From Cinclus cinclus (Eukaryota; Chordata; Aves; Passeriformes; Cinclidae), in contig NC_085072.1 in assembly GCF_963662255.1 (NCBI RefSeq), forward strand, positions 5,605,001 through 5,669,000: DNA of 64,000 nucleotides. The letters run 5' to 3'. Position numbers and translations under genes: made by a program. This document shows positions 24,066 through 36,847 of the stretch, piece after piece. The notes under the pieces are model-generated. The model saw only the letters and a list, made by a program, of their open reading frames with translations, did not search any database and was not told the origin of the DNA. Positions within the stretch are counted from its first letter, which is position 1; each line of letters begins with the position of its first letter.

Positions 24066-24550
24066 GGAAGGAAGGAAGGAAGGAAGGAAGGAAGGAAGGA
24101 AGGAAGGAAGGAAGGAAGGAAGGAAGGAAGGAAGGAAGGAAGGAAGGAAGGAAGGAAGGAAGGAAGGAAGGAAGGAAGGAAGGAAGGAAGGAAGGAAGGA
24201 AGGAAGGAAGGAAGGAAGGAAGGAAGGAAGGAAGGAAGGAAGGAAGGAAGGAAGGAAGGAAGGAAGGAAGGAAGGAAGGAAGGAAGGAAGGAAGGAAGGA
24301 AGGAAGGAAGGAAGGAAGGAAGGAAGGAAGGAAGGAAGGAAGGAAGGAAGGAAGGAAGGAAGGAAGGAAGGAAGGAAGGAAGGAAGGAAGGAAGGAAGGA
24401 AGGAAGGAAGGAAGGAAGGAAGGAAGGAAGGAAGGAAGGAAGGAAGGAAGGAAGGAAGGAAGGAAGGAAGGAAGGAAGGAAGGAAGGAAGGAAGGAAGGA
24501 AGGAAGGAAGGAAGGAAGGAAGGAAGGAAGGAAGGAAGGAAGGAAGGAAG
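24066..24550. repeat. (GAAG)n microsatellite, about 121 perfect units
   Basis: 485 bp of uninterrupted GAAG on the plus strand, open in every frame as KEGR or LPSF repeats. Exact length in the genome may differ because such tracts often collapse or expand in assemblies. Confidence 0.98.
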
Positions 24551-25499
24551 CTCTCCTCCCCAGAAAAGTTCCTGGACTCCAGCCCTGACTTGCTCAGGGT
24601 GAGGAGAGAGGCCAAGAGAGCACCAGGGGGGATTCAAGACCAGGGCTGGACACCCCAATGCAGCCCCTTGCAGCCAGCCAAAATCCAAACACCTCCAGGG
24701 AGGCTGAACTGGACAGAACTGAAATGAGCCAGAGGTCAGGGACTGAAGTGTTTGTTCTAGTTGAGGAAGACACCTGAGATCATCCAAAATCATCCCAAAA
24801 ACCAACACATGTGAGCAAAACCCAGTAGTGGAACAGGGATTTTGACTCTCCAGCCTCATCCTCCCAGGGATGGGGAGAGCCTGGTTCAAACCCAGCTCCC
24901 TTCCCTATGGGAATGTTCTGCCCCTCCACCTCACATCCATCCCGAACAAGGATTCATCCCCCATCTATTTAGGCATCATTTTGCCTCAAATCTCTCTTCC
25001 CCACTATCCAACACCAGCAGCAGCTTCCCCAAGGACCTTTATTCCTGTTCCCACCCCTTCCCAGCTCTTCATGGGAGTATCCACACCTATTTTCCCAGCC
25101 TCTGTGCTCCCTGCACCCTCTTCCAGGGGCCTGCAGCCTCCATGGGATCTCAGGGCTGGTTTCCAAGGCCCTCAGGCCCATCCCTAAGGTTGGGAAGAGA
25201 AGCAGACACAATCTGGGAAAGAACAAGTAGGATTTAGGCAGAAAAAGGCACAAAACAAGAGGGGAACCTCTGCTGGGCAGGGAATAGAGGTTTATTCATC
25301 TGTTTCCTCCAGAAACTTGGGGCTGGTTTTGAAAAAAAACAAACAAAATCAAACCTAAAAATATTTGAATTCAGCCATTTCCAGCACAATGAGATATAAC
25401 TTTATGAGTCAACTTGTCCTTCTTGTGTTTTCAGCACCCTTTAGCCCAACACAAATGGCCCACAGGAGGCAGGGCTTGATACCAGAGGGAATTGCAGGG

Positions 25500-25505
25500 T
25501 TTATT
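25500..25505 (-). terminator. poly(A) signal of KCNC4 (proximal)
   Basis: AATAAA on the minus strand, about 220 nt after the exon 4 stop, giving a short 3' UTR (about 25727-25480). A second AATAAA sits at 25296-25291 and could serve a longer form. Assignment is by position only. Confidence 0.6.
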
Positions 25506-25727
25506 TAGGATGAATAATGTTTCAAGGAGGGGAAAAGTACCCCAACACCTACTCCAGGGACTGTCTGTACACATGGACACGAGACAAGGTCAGTGGAGAT
25601 GTTACAGGGGGAGCTGGGGAGGATCAGAACCAGCTCCTGGGGGATGGAGATGTCCCAGCCCCGGGCACTGGAGACACGGCGTGGTGGGGACGGGCTGGAG
25701 GGACACACAGGGCACAGCGAGGTCCTT

Positions 25728-25864
25728 TTAGAGGATGGAGGGGACGGGGGAGCAGGGGCGCTGCAGGGAGCAGGGGGAGCTGCAGCGGGATGCCAGCGGA
25801 GCCAGCCCCACCGCGGGTCCTGCCACACCATCTATGCTGCTCAGGCTCCGTGATTTTCCATAGC
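25728..25864 (-). CDS. KCNC4: KCNC4 terminal coding exon 4: Kv3-type C-terminus
   Basis: The acceptor TCACCGAG at 25866-25865 joins in phase to exon 3 and adds 44 residues after the split Gly. The tail begins [12 protein letters not shown] and ends in SPVPSIL before TAA. Other Kv3 channels share a KSRSLNNI...SPIPSIL terminus (from memory), so the exon is recognised by homology, not by length. An AATAAA lies about 220 nt below the stop. It has several Cys residues ([12 protein letters not shown]) not usual in that tail. Confidence 0.9.
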
Positions 25865-28800
25865 CTCGGTGAAGAAAACAGACAGGTTAGAGCCGAGCAG
25901 CCTCCTGCCCAAGGCTCGGGAAGCTGAGAGCACCCACACCCCGAGTAACCCCCTACAAAAATTCAGGAAGGGCTTTCTGAGGACAGCCAGGCTCCCCTGG
26001 ATCCTCCAGCCCTTCCCACTCCCTACATCGAGCGGCACCGGCCAAATCCAGGACTCTAAAGTCATCAATGAGGAGACCAAATTGCTCTTGTGGAATGTTG
26101 GGTTCTGTTTCCCACATTGCTCTGAATGAGGAATGAGTCTGGGGATTTTGTGGGCTGAAGCAGACGGGGAAAAGCGGCAGAACTCAAACAAATCTGGGAT
26201 TTGGAAGGAGTGATTCCCCCCAGCTCTGGTTTTTACACCCCTGTAGTAGTGAACTGCTGCTGACACCTTTCTGTGTGGAAAGGAGCAGGTAGACTTGCTC
26301 ATTATTTTCCATAGGGAATTGCATTCAAGAGCAAATATTTCTATTTCTTTAAGCATGGGAACCCTTCACACTCTCCCAAGGAGCCAGGAATTTCTCTAGC
26401 TTTTATTGAAGAAGCAACAGCCAGAGGAAATGTTCTCACAGGTCAAAAGCCCACTTTTCTTGCTGGAAAGACACAAAGTCTTTGCACTGAAAATTGGATT
26501 TTTAGGTCCACAAAGTACCACTGCTAAGGATGAGTCTGTTCCCAGGATCTGGTGCCAAAATATGGAAAATTAATGATGGTCCCAGCTGCGATGAGCCCAA
26601 CGTCCCAGCTCCTGGATCTTCCCTGAGAGCACCCGGGGGAGCAAACCCAGCCAAGCCTGAGCCTTCCCAAGGCACCAGCGAGTTCCAGGGAAAGCAAGAC
26701 ATGGAAGCAGCGTGTGTGTGGGGGAGCAGAGGGAGGCAACTCCTGACAGCAGAAAAACAAGGTGATGGATGGCCCCTTCAGCAGTGCCAGACTGGGAACC
26801 CCTCCCTGTGTCCCACCTCGGGAGCTCCTGGCACATCTTTGGGTTCTGCTTTGCTGGTGCTGGTTTGGGCTTGGATCAGGGATCAAGGCTCACAGCAGAG
26901 CAGTCACAGCATGACCCTCACACCCCCCTGGGATGCTGAGACAGGAACATCCCCTGGGAAAGGCTCCAGAGCGCTACCTCTGCAAATCTGGGGGTTGTCC
27001 CCTTTTGACATTTTTTTCCCAGCCCCAGCAGACAGCGGGGATTCTTCAACATCTCTCCACCAAAGGAGACACAGCCTCTCCAGCTGTGAAGCAGAGGCAG
27101 GTCCAGGGGACAGAGGGACACCTGCCCAAACCTGTTGCTGACTCCAGCAAAGCTTTTCCCCTCCCTGCAGTGGCAGCAGGAACAGAAGCAGGCCTGAGGA
27201 GAAGAGCAATTTCCTTATTCACTCCTTGGCACGGATCCACACAGCGAGCGAGGAGGGAAGCGAGCACAGCCCTGAGCTGGGAGCAGCTGGGAGCTTCCCA
27301 CCCACAGCAGCTGATGCAAAGACCACCCTGCTCCCCACAACACTCCCCAAAAAACTGCACCCTTGCTGTTTTGCCCTTGTGAGGCCCTTTGGAGAGCTCA
27401 TGCGTTTCCCTGGCACCCTGAGCCGTGTGTGGGAAGCAGCCACGCTGAGATCCCAGCGCTCCCTGAAGTTTGGGGCAAGCCTGGATCCAGCACCCAAACA
27501 GCAGCAGCTTGGCAGGAAGTGTGACGGGGTTGGGGATGGCTGGGAGCAGCGATGCAGGGCCCTGCTGATGGGGTTTATGGGGATGATCTCTGCCTCTCGC
27601 TCCAAACTCTGAATAGAAAAGGGTGCAAACAGGTAGAGAAACGGGGGCAAAATCACACTTCTCACTCTGATTAAGCCCCAAGCATCACATTTTGGGACAG
27701 AAGGTCATAAAGATGTTTGATTTCCCCAGAGACCCTGTGAAATGGGATGCCAGCTCTTCATTTTCTCCATCTTTATCCCAAGCCACACTTGCAGGAGCAC
27801 CTGGGAAGGAACTCAAGACAGTCCCTCAAGGCTGTCAAGGTTTCCCACCACAGAGTGAAGGCACAAGGGGGTTGTGCTCTGCTAATTGCCACAGCTGATA
27901 AACAAAGTTGGTGTCCCAGTAACTCGCCCTGGGCTACCCACAGTCACTGGGATTGCTTTAGGAACAGGCTCGCTGCCCAGAAAAGAGCTTTGTGTGCCTC
28001 CCCCCCCCGGGGGCTCCTCCCGGAGCGTGGCACTGCTCAGCTCGGCTCTGAGCACTTGAGCAGGCACAGGGGCGAGCTGGGGGCAGATGGGATGGGGTAA
28101 AGCAGAGAGACAGCAAAGCCCAGGAGAGCCCTGTTGTTGGTGACACAGGAAATAAATAAATAAAAAAAATTTGCAGGTCCCCATGCAAATGTGGGCTGGC
28201 CCTCAGCCCCCCCCAAGCCAGGCAGCTCCAGGGGATGCTCCCGTGAGCATTCCCAGCTTGATCCCATCCCATCCCACATGCTCAGGCCATGTCAGAGTCA
28301 TGGCCCTGCACTGACAGCAAGGGGCAGAGTGAAAATCAGCTGCACGATGTTCTGCAGAGCCAAAATTACTGCTGTGCCATGCTAATAAATGTGCTGATAA
28401 AGGAGGTGGGGATTTTTAAGAGACACACAGATGTGACATTTGGGGACATGGTTCCTCACATTTGGGGACAGCTGCGGGAAGATTTGGCTTGTTGAGCTCT
28501 TTTCCCAGGTGATTCCATGGTTCCATCCTAACCAGTCTCACTGGCTGGACTCACCCTGCTCCTCCATCCCAGCAGAGGACAGAGCTTTTGTGCCAAAACA
28601 GCCCCGTGCCAAGGTGTCTGCATCCAGCAGGACACATTTTTGGGAACTGCTGAGCAGAACCCCAGTGCTGAGGGGAGATAAAGGGTCTGAAACCATCCCT
28701 GGAAGCCAGGGATGCAAAACAATCCCACTGGAGGCAGCCACAGGACCAAGAAACACAATCCACAGAGGAATCCACAGCAATCCAGCTCAATCTGCTCCAG

Positions 28801-31800
28801 GCTCAGGTCCAAGGGCAGGAGTAGCTCATCTCTCCGAGCTGCCCCAACAAGAACAACTCCTGGAGCTGGGGTTAAATCACAATGGATGAGGAGATCTGCA
28901 GCTTATTCCCAAACCAGCTCCCTCTCCTGATTTCCACAGCTTGTACAGACACCAGTACCTGTCCCAGGATCTGACAGATGGCCATCAGAGAGTCGGGCTC
29001 AGAACCAAGCTCATCTCAATTTGCAGAGCTGCCAGCATCCCAGTACCAGAACAAACAGCCTCAGCAGGAGATAAATCAAGCCCAGGGGAGGAGGTGCCTC
29101 TGCGGCTCCCAGTGGATTTTGGCTGGAGGCTGCTTCACCCCTTGGTCACTTTGGTCACCTCTGGTCATCTCTGGTCACCCCTGGCCATACTGGAGCATTT
29201 CACTAGGCCAGCCCTGACCTCCCAGGACAGCCTCCCACCCATCTGTCCCGCAGCCCAAACAGGACACAGGTACTGAGATTCCCTCTTCCCAAAAGCAACT
29301 GGAGCATCACTGGAGCCCCTCTGGACACCAGATCCAGCTTTCTCCAGGTGCAACATCATTCCAGCAACATGGGGATGAGTGAGCTGCACACACCTTCTGT
29401 TTTAAAGTGTAAAAGGCACTCTGAAATTTGCAGGGAAAACACCAGAACACCCCAAGAACAATCACCACAGTGCCCTTTTAAAGAGCTGCTGCTGCCGCCA
29501 CACAAGGACAGAAATCTCCTGGTCTCCTTCAATCCAGTGATAGGATTTGGGAGTGGGTGAAAGCAGCTCAGGTTTCTCTTAGAGCTGCTCCACTTCTCCT
29601 GGCTTCAGTGGGACCAGATTGAAATTCTTCAGCTGAAGCCTGAATTCAGCATTTTCTAAGGAGGAAGATCAACATTGGCTTTCATGCGTCTCCTCCATCG
29701 CTTCCAGTCCAGCATTCCAGACTGGAGTGGGACTAAACCTGTCTCCCCTCTCCACATTAACAGGCATTAAGAAAAGAGACTAACTTCACAGGAAAAGGCA
29801 CTTCCAGGGAAAAAACCTCAGGCATTCCAAGCAGATATTTGGTGGTACCCCAAGGATGAGCAAAGCTTTTCCTCTTTGTCCTCTTTCTGAGGTTGAGCAA
29901 CAATGCCAAAGGGAATCCTTGATTTCCCAGGAGGAAACAACCAATTCACTTCTACTACTGATAAATGTGATTGCCTCAAACACCTCCCTGCATCCCATCC
30001 AGTCTGTGCCATCCCAAGCAGTTCCCAAAGTAACAAACCCTTGAGGCTCTCCAAAGCACCAACAGGTTTTGGGGAGCAGCTCCGAGATGCAGCACATCCT
30101 CCCTTCTCCTGCCTGGTCCTGGCTCCCAGAGAGCTCCCTGTGAGCTACGGGCATCACTTGGTACCAGGGAGGTAGAAGTAGGTCAGCTCTGCAGCTGCAG
30201 CATCCCACGCCACCCTGGACACACAAAACACTGCACAACTGGAAAACTGAGCTGTGCCCTGAGAGCTATCCCAGCAATCAAGGGTGCAGCTGGATTTTGG
30301 GGCGCTGGATTTACCCTCTCTGGGGCTGGAGTGATGGGAGACGGCAGAGGAGCAGACAAGTCTGGGACCAGGTTGAAGAAGATTTTGTTCTGTCATGGGA
30401 AGAAGAGTTTCTTGTTTTCCTGACTCATCTCCCCCTCAGTTTCCCATGGAAAACCTCAACACTTAGCACAGCTCCTGTTCCTAACCCAGAGGAGCCTTTC
30501 TGGCAGCCCAGAGCTGCTGGCAAGGCAGCACCTGACACATCACAGCTCCCCACGCTCCAACCCAATGAAAGCCACCGGAGGGGAGAGGAAGGGAAAAGCC
30601 TCTGGATTTTCTTTTTTTTTTTCCCTACTGAAAACCTTTTGGTCACCTTCAGTCGCAACCTCACCATATCCCCAGGAGAGATGTCCCACTCACACCAGCC
30701 AGACGTGAGTGGTTGAACCCCAGGGAGGGGCAGAGGTTGGAGCATTCTGTCCTCAGGGAGGTCAGCACAGGGTCACAGACCCCAAATGGGGACAACTGGG
30801 GAGGAGAAAACAAAATGTGGAGCCAGCACGGAGAGATGTGTTGGACAGAGGTGAAGCAGATGGAGAGGCAGGAAGACATGGATTTGGGGAGCAGAGAACA
30901 GCCAGGCAGGTGGATGGAGATGAACCAGTCTTGGATCGGCCCAACAAAACTCAGCCTCCACCTCTCCCTCCCTGCCCAACTCCTGCTCACACCTCCAGCC
31001 ATACCTTTCTGGATGCCTCCATCTGCTGCACAGAAGTCCCCCGTGGCCAGCAGGAAGCACGTGGAGGATTTCTTGTTCTTGTCCCGGGTGCTGGAGCGCC
31101 GCATCGGCCGCTTCTCCTCGTCCGTCGGGGACAGCGGCTGCTCCTCGTCCGACAGCACCACGTTGGCCTCACCGTTCTGCTTGGAGTCTGCAAGGAGGTG
31201 GCAGAGACCCATCAGCAGCTGACAAACCTACAGGAGAAAGTGCTCAGGGTGGCCAGAAGGGGTTGGTCAGACCACATAAAGAAGCAGAAGAGCAGGTTGC
31301 AGATGGCCCAGAGCAACACCCACCAGTTCAGGTGTTGATCCCAGCCTGGTCATGCTCATTTAGAGCAGCCAGGGGAGCAGGACCAAGACAGGAGAATTCC
31401 AAGCAGATCTAGCCCTGCTGAGGGTTATAAAACCTGCATGAAACCAAAGCTGGGGATGAAACACCCCAGGATTTTGAGATCCACCCACCTAATTGGAGGG
31501 AATTAGCTCTCCAAAATTCACACTGCTGAGGAACGGGCTGCTCGGGGTAGTGGGAAGTGCTAATTTATGTCCCCTGGCTGCCTGGTTCGTTGGCTGAGAG
31601 GATGTTCTGCCACGTGAGGGCCTGGCCTGAGCTCCTGGCTCTAACTGCTCCCTGCTGCCAGGGCTCCTGGGGCAGATGGGATTCACAGGCATGTGGGAAA
31701 AGGAGATTTATAAAGGAAAAGAGCTGTTTGGGGCACCCAGGGCTCCCTGTTTTCCCAGCATGGGAAGGCCCATCACTGTTAAACATGTGTGGCCAGATGT

Positions 31801-34800
31801 GCAGCTGCCCAGAGCTGACCTCAGTGTTGGTGCAGGACACAGCCCCACCATGGTGCCTCCTGTTCCTGACACCCCGGGGGTGCCACTGGCAGCAAACCAA
31901 GACAAAAGGGACAGAGCAGCCACCATGGCCAGCACTGACAATGGGGCAGGGCTTGCACAGACCCCCAGAGATAGCCCAAGGGTTATCCCCCACGGCTGGA
32001 GCTGTGCCTTCTCCTGATCCAAAGGAAGCACTGGCCAAACACCAAACTTCAGCTCAGTGTGTGAGATGAAAAAAATAAATATCCAGGGGTGGGTTTTGCT
32101 CAGGATTTGGTACAGCAGGGCAGGGATTCTGTCTACCAGCAGATGAATGAGGAGGTGGGGTCAAGCCCCAGAGAATGTCAATGGATTTATCAGTTTTGCT
32201 GAAGGTTACCCTGATTTATGGTGGGAGGAAGCAAAGGGAAAAGCTGTTCCAAGGGCATGACCAGGATAACATGGGAGCAGGGCGAGTCGCCTTACCTCTG
32301 TCACTGCAAGGGGGAGGTGGGTTAGGCAGGGACACCTTGAAACCCACCAAGGTGGCTTGATCTGTGTCATTAGGAGGGAAGGATATGGCCTTTGGGAAAG
32401 CAGGATGTGGCCTTCCCCCCCTGCTTGGATAGGGAACGTGACCTGCAGCGCCCTGGTCCTCCAGCACAGCCCCCAGCACCCTCACGCCTGAGGGGTCCAA
32501 GGTCTCAGCCAGCTGGAGCTGGGGGCCACAGCCTGCACCATCCCCAGGGACTCGGGGACACAGGACACCAAACTCATTGCCCTGGGTGCTCCTGGAGGTC
32601 TCCCCCTCCCTCGGCCCCACCTTTGGGGTCTCACCTGACCGTTTCCGCTCAGTCACCCCCTCCTCTACTGCCAAAGGGCAGGTGTCGCTCTGGGTGCTGT
32701 TCCGGGGGGAGTTTTCCTCAGATTTTCCATAGGTGGGGGAGTCCAGCGGTGCCGGACGGGGTATATGCTTTTTCTTCTTCTTTGGCAGCTTCTGCTTGGC
32801 CATGGCCAATGAATAGTACATCCCAAAGTTATTGACGATGACGGGCACGGGCATGGCGATGGTCAGCACCCCGGCCAGGGCACACAGGGCCCCCACCACC
32901 ATCCCCGACCAGGTCTTGGGGTACATATCACCATAGCCCAGGGTCGTCATCGTGACCACGGCCCACCAGAACCCGATGGGGATGTTCTTAAAGTGAGTGT
33001 GGTCGCTCCCGGTTGGGTCGGACGTCTTGGCTCCGATCCGCTCGGCGTAGTAGATCATGGTGGCGAAAATCAAGACCCCCAAAGCGAGGAAGATGATGAG
33101 GAGCAGGAATTCATTGGTGCTGGCCCGGAGCGTGTGGCCCAGCACCCGGAGACCCACAAAGTGCCGCGTCAGCTTGAAGATCCGGAGGATGCGGACGAAG
33201 CGCACCACCCGTAGGAAGCCCAGCACGTCCCGGGCAGCTTTGGAGGACAGGCCACTGAGACCCACCTCCAGGTAGAAGGGCAAGATGGCCACGAAGTCAA
33301 TGATGTTGAGCAGGTTTTTAATGAAGAGAAGCTTATCTGGGCAGCAAATGATGCGAACCAGGAACTCGAGTGTGAACCACAGCACGCAGACCCCTTCGAT
33401 GTAGGTGAGGATGGGCTCCGTCTCCACTTTGTGCGTCAGCAGCACCGTCGTGGTGTTGCCAACCACCAGGGTCTCCGTCACGTTGACGTCGATGTTGAAG
33501 GCCTCGTGCGTCTCCAGGCAGAAGGTTGTGATGGAGACCAGGATGAAGAAAAGCGAGGCGAAAGCAACCACCTGCAAAAGTCAAAATTGCACAGGCTGTG
33601 AGCTGATGTGGGCCAACCTCTTCTGTTTGGAGGAGGTCAGAACACTCCAGATGCTGCCACCCACAGCCCCAAGACCAAGGGTGGAGAATGAGGAGGGAAC
33701 CCTGGACCTCTCCCATGAGCTGACAGCAAACCTCAGTGCCTGGAGCCATCAGTCCAGGATCCCCACTTTGTCCAAGTGCTACAATCAGTATAGGAGAAGG
33801 CATGCTGGGCTCCAGCCAAGCCTGGACATGTGCCAGGAATGTGGGGATGAGGGAGAACTGGGACAGCCTGGGACTGGAGCAGTCTTCCAGTGGGAGCAGA
33901 CATGAAAAGGGAATTTTGACAGGACAAATTCAAAGAGCTTTCCCCCACATTCACCACAAACCCCTCGAGATGCCGGGTTCACGCTGTTCACAACAGTGAG
34001 TTTTGGGGTTTGGATGTGTCAGAGACATCCTTTCAACCCCTCCCTGAGGGTCGGTGGTGGGTGATGTGCCCACAGGAGGTCCAGGACTGGGAGGGCAGGA
34101 CGACGAGAGGAGCAGGCAGAGTTCAGCCTCCTGCTGATGTCTGGACCTGGTGACCCCCAGATGTTCCCATTTCTCTGCTCTGCCCAAGCAGGAAGACCAC
34201 TGTCCTCTCCTTGTCACCTCCTCCCTTCTCCTCGCCTTGAATGTGAGTGAGGAGCGGCTGACAGCACACACTGGATGTCACAGCTGTGTCACAAACAGCA
34301 CCTTGTTGTGCTCCTATCAATCCTGCTCAGCTCCCTCCCTCCTTCGTGGAAACCCCATTACCTGGAGCATCTGTTTCCAAGAGCCAACCCCCCACTAATA
34401 AAAAAGGCTTCAGAACAGAAAAACTCTTGTTCTACCTTCCTCCAGCACAAAAGCACGAGGTGCTTTCAGCTTCCTGGGAGCAGGTCCTACTGCAGCCCCT
34501 CTGCTGTACCTGCACCAAGCAGGATGAGACCTTTTGCTGTCAAAGGCACCCAAGCAGCTGCTCTTGGCAGAGCTGCACTGTGAGCCTGCTCCGGGCGAGA
34601 GCCGGGATCCTGGGCTGGAGTGAATCAGCAGCAGAGACAGCCTGAGTCACGCTGGAGAAACACCCGACCCCGGACACCAGCAGTGCTGTGCCGGCAGCCC
34701 TGAGCCTGCCAGGAGCACCCTGGAGGGATGTCCCCAAGGGCAGGCCAGTGTGGGTCTGCAACAGAGAGAATCAGCCCCGCAGGAGTTTGGTGTGAAGTTT

Positions 34801-36801
34801 AAATCAGGCATTAAATGATGGAGAAACCCCTGGAAGATGATTCTCCTGCCCAGTGGGAGACTCCTGCTTGGGAATGGAATGAGATGATCCTCACCCCTCA
34901 ATCAGACCCCTTTGGATCACGCATGGGGATTCAGCTCTGAAGGCTCATCAGTCATGTGCAATCTGGGAAACAAATCCAAGAGAACTGGGATCTTAAAACA
35001 AGGCCAGCTTAACCAGATAAGTGTCTCTACACAGTGGTAGCACAGCCAAAATAATCCGCTTTTCAGCTGAGGGCTGAGTCACGTTCCTGAGCTTCCCTGG
35101 ATGGGGAATCTTGGGAAAACCTGAAGAGTAAAAATTTAGACTTAAAGCAAAGTAGACAGAAAAAAAATTCCCCAGGAAGGGAGTGAGACTATTCAAATAC
35201 TTGAATAATGAAGCAGCCCTGCAGCTTGGTGTGAGGTGAGACCTGATTCAGCCCAAGGAGCAAAATTAGTCTTTAAAAATAGAAGAGTTGGGTTCACAAA
35301 CAGTGCCAACCATCGTGTCCTTCCAGAGTGCTGCTCCAGTTCTGTGACTGACCCAAGATGTCTCACCTCAGCTTCAACCTCTGCTCCAAGCTTAAGTGCT
35401 TTCTCAAAAATGCCTTTGAAATAAAATAAAATCTGTGTATATACCTAGTACTTCCAGTGCACACCAGAACTCCCACCAAACCAGTCCTCCAGAACCTGCT
35501 GATGTCCTACACAATCTTGAACTGCACTCAACAGCTTGAGTATGGGTGCTCCCAAAAATTCCGTGACCCTACAGAGGATCACTAGCCTGAAAATCCCCAT
35601 GAAAGTGAGGTCAGGACTCTCCAAGTTTGGCTGCAAAGGGAAAAAATAATGAGCAGCTGCATCTAAGACGAGTTTGGACGTAGAGGTAAATTCACAGCCA
35701 GGGCAGTTTCCCATGGGGAGGAAAGGTGTTAAGGTTCAGCTGGGACAGCAGTTGCACCAGGGACCAAATACTCCCTGAGTGGACTGGATTGAGGAGCCAG
35801 GGACCCCATGGCCATCGATGGTGCACGGAAAATGGGCTGAAACATGGGAGAGATTTCTTAGCATGTGCTCACACAGTTGCCAGCTCAGGAGAAGTGTTGG
35901 AGGGATAGAAAGATGGAATAACAAGGAGCCAACTGAGTCAGGGCCCGAGGGGCTGCTCCACGGAGAGGAGGAGCAAGGACCAGAGAAATTCAGCTCTTGG
36001 GACTCTTAGTCACAGCTGCCACACAGAGAGGGAGAGACTTTACATGGACAGCCTGGGACTGCTGCTTCCCAAGGTTTGACAACATGCTGTTCAGCTTCTC
36101 CAGCACGTTCCAGAGCCAGCAGCACCCCTTTGGCTCTGGCAAGAAAGGGGGAGATCCAAAATGGGGTATTGAAGAAATCCCAACCACCACAAGCCTCATC
36201 CACCACAAAAGCCAGGGCAGCACCAGGAATGCTGTGCCCACAGAGATAGATGCTCATGAATCCTGCAGCATCCCAGCGCTGGATGGGGACTCCAGCCAGG
36301 AGCTGGGTGCACTCCCTTGGGCTGGTTGCATTGCTCTGTGCCTCAGTTTCCCCTCTTGCCAGAGCAGTTCTCCTAAGTGATGGCAAAACTATACCAGTCT
36401 TTTTTCCTGTTGCCTCTGGAAGTTGATCGTTCCCATGGCACTGCTGAGCCGAACATTTATCTAGAACAGTGAGAAGGAAGCAGGGAGATCCCAGTACAAA
36501 CTGGTCCCACTCCAGCCCCAGCTGGGCCTCAATCACAACCATCTCTGCTCCCTCCAATACATTCCTCCTGCTAAAGCCTTCCAGGGACAGCACAGCACAC
36601 AGGAAAAACAGAACCAAATAACACCACGGGGAAAAAAATGAGTTGAATTATTGTGCTTGGGTTTATTTTTAATTTTGTTTAATTTTTTTATTTGGAGCTT
36701 TACACCACTCAGAGCATCTCTCCAGGGTGAAGAGCCCTCAGAGATGGGCAAAGGAGGGGGTACCCTTTTAAAATGGGTTCAGCTCTTGCTGCCCGAGCAT
36801 T

Positions 36802-36847
<46 letters not shown>

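Larger units (their letters stand above)
21453..25490. other. intergenic, mostly simple repeats
   Basis: Holds the (CCCAT)n and (GAAG)n tracts and one CR1 tail. The stretch 21540-21960, with CTCCTATTTATAAGCTCC and CTATTTATTTTC, looks like unique regulatory-type DNA but no transcript is evident. Confidence 0.5.

Noticed and set aside
23858..24889. Long frames of 200-300 codons with KEGR or LPSF repeats on both strands
   Set aside because: They are translations of the (GAAG)n tract, open in every frame because the unit contains no stop.
32216..32634. Read-through of KCNC4 exon 2 into a further 140 codons
   Set aside because: A GTGAGA donor and an in-phase exon 3 with the conserved Kv3.4 tail show this is intron.
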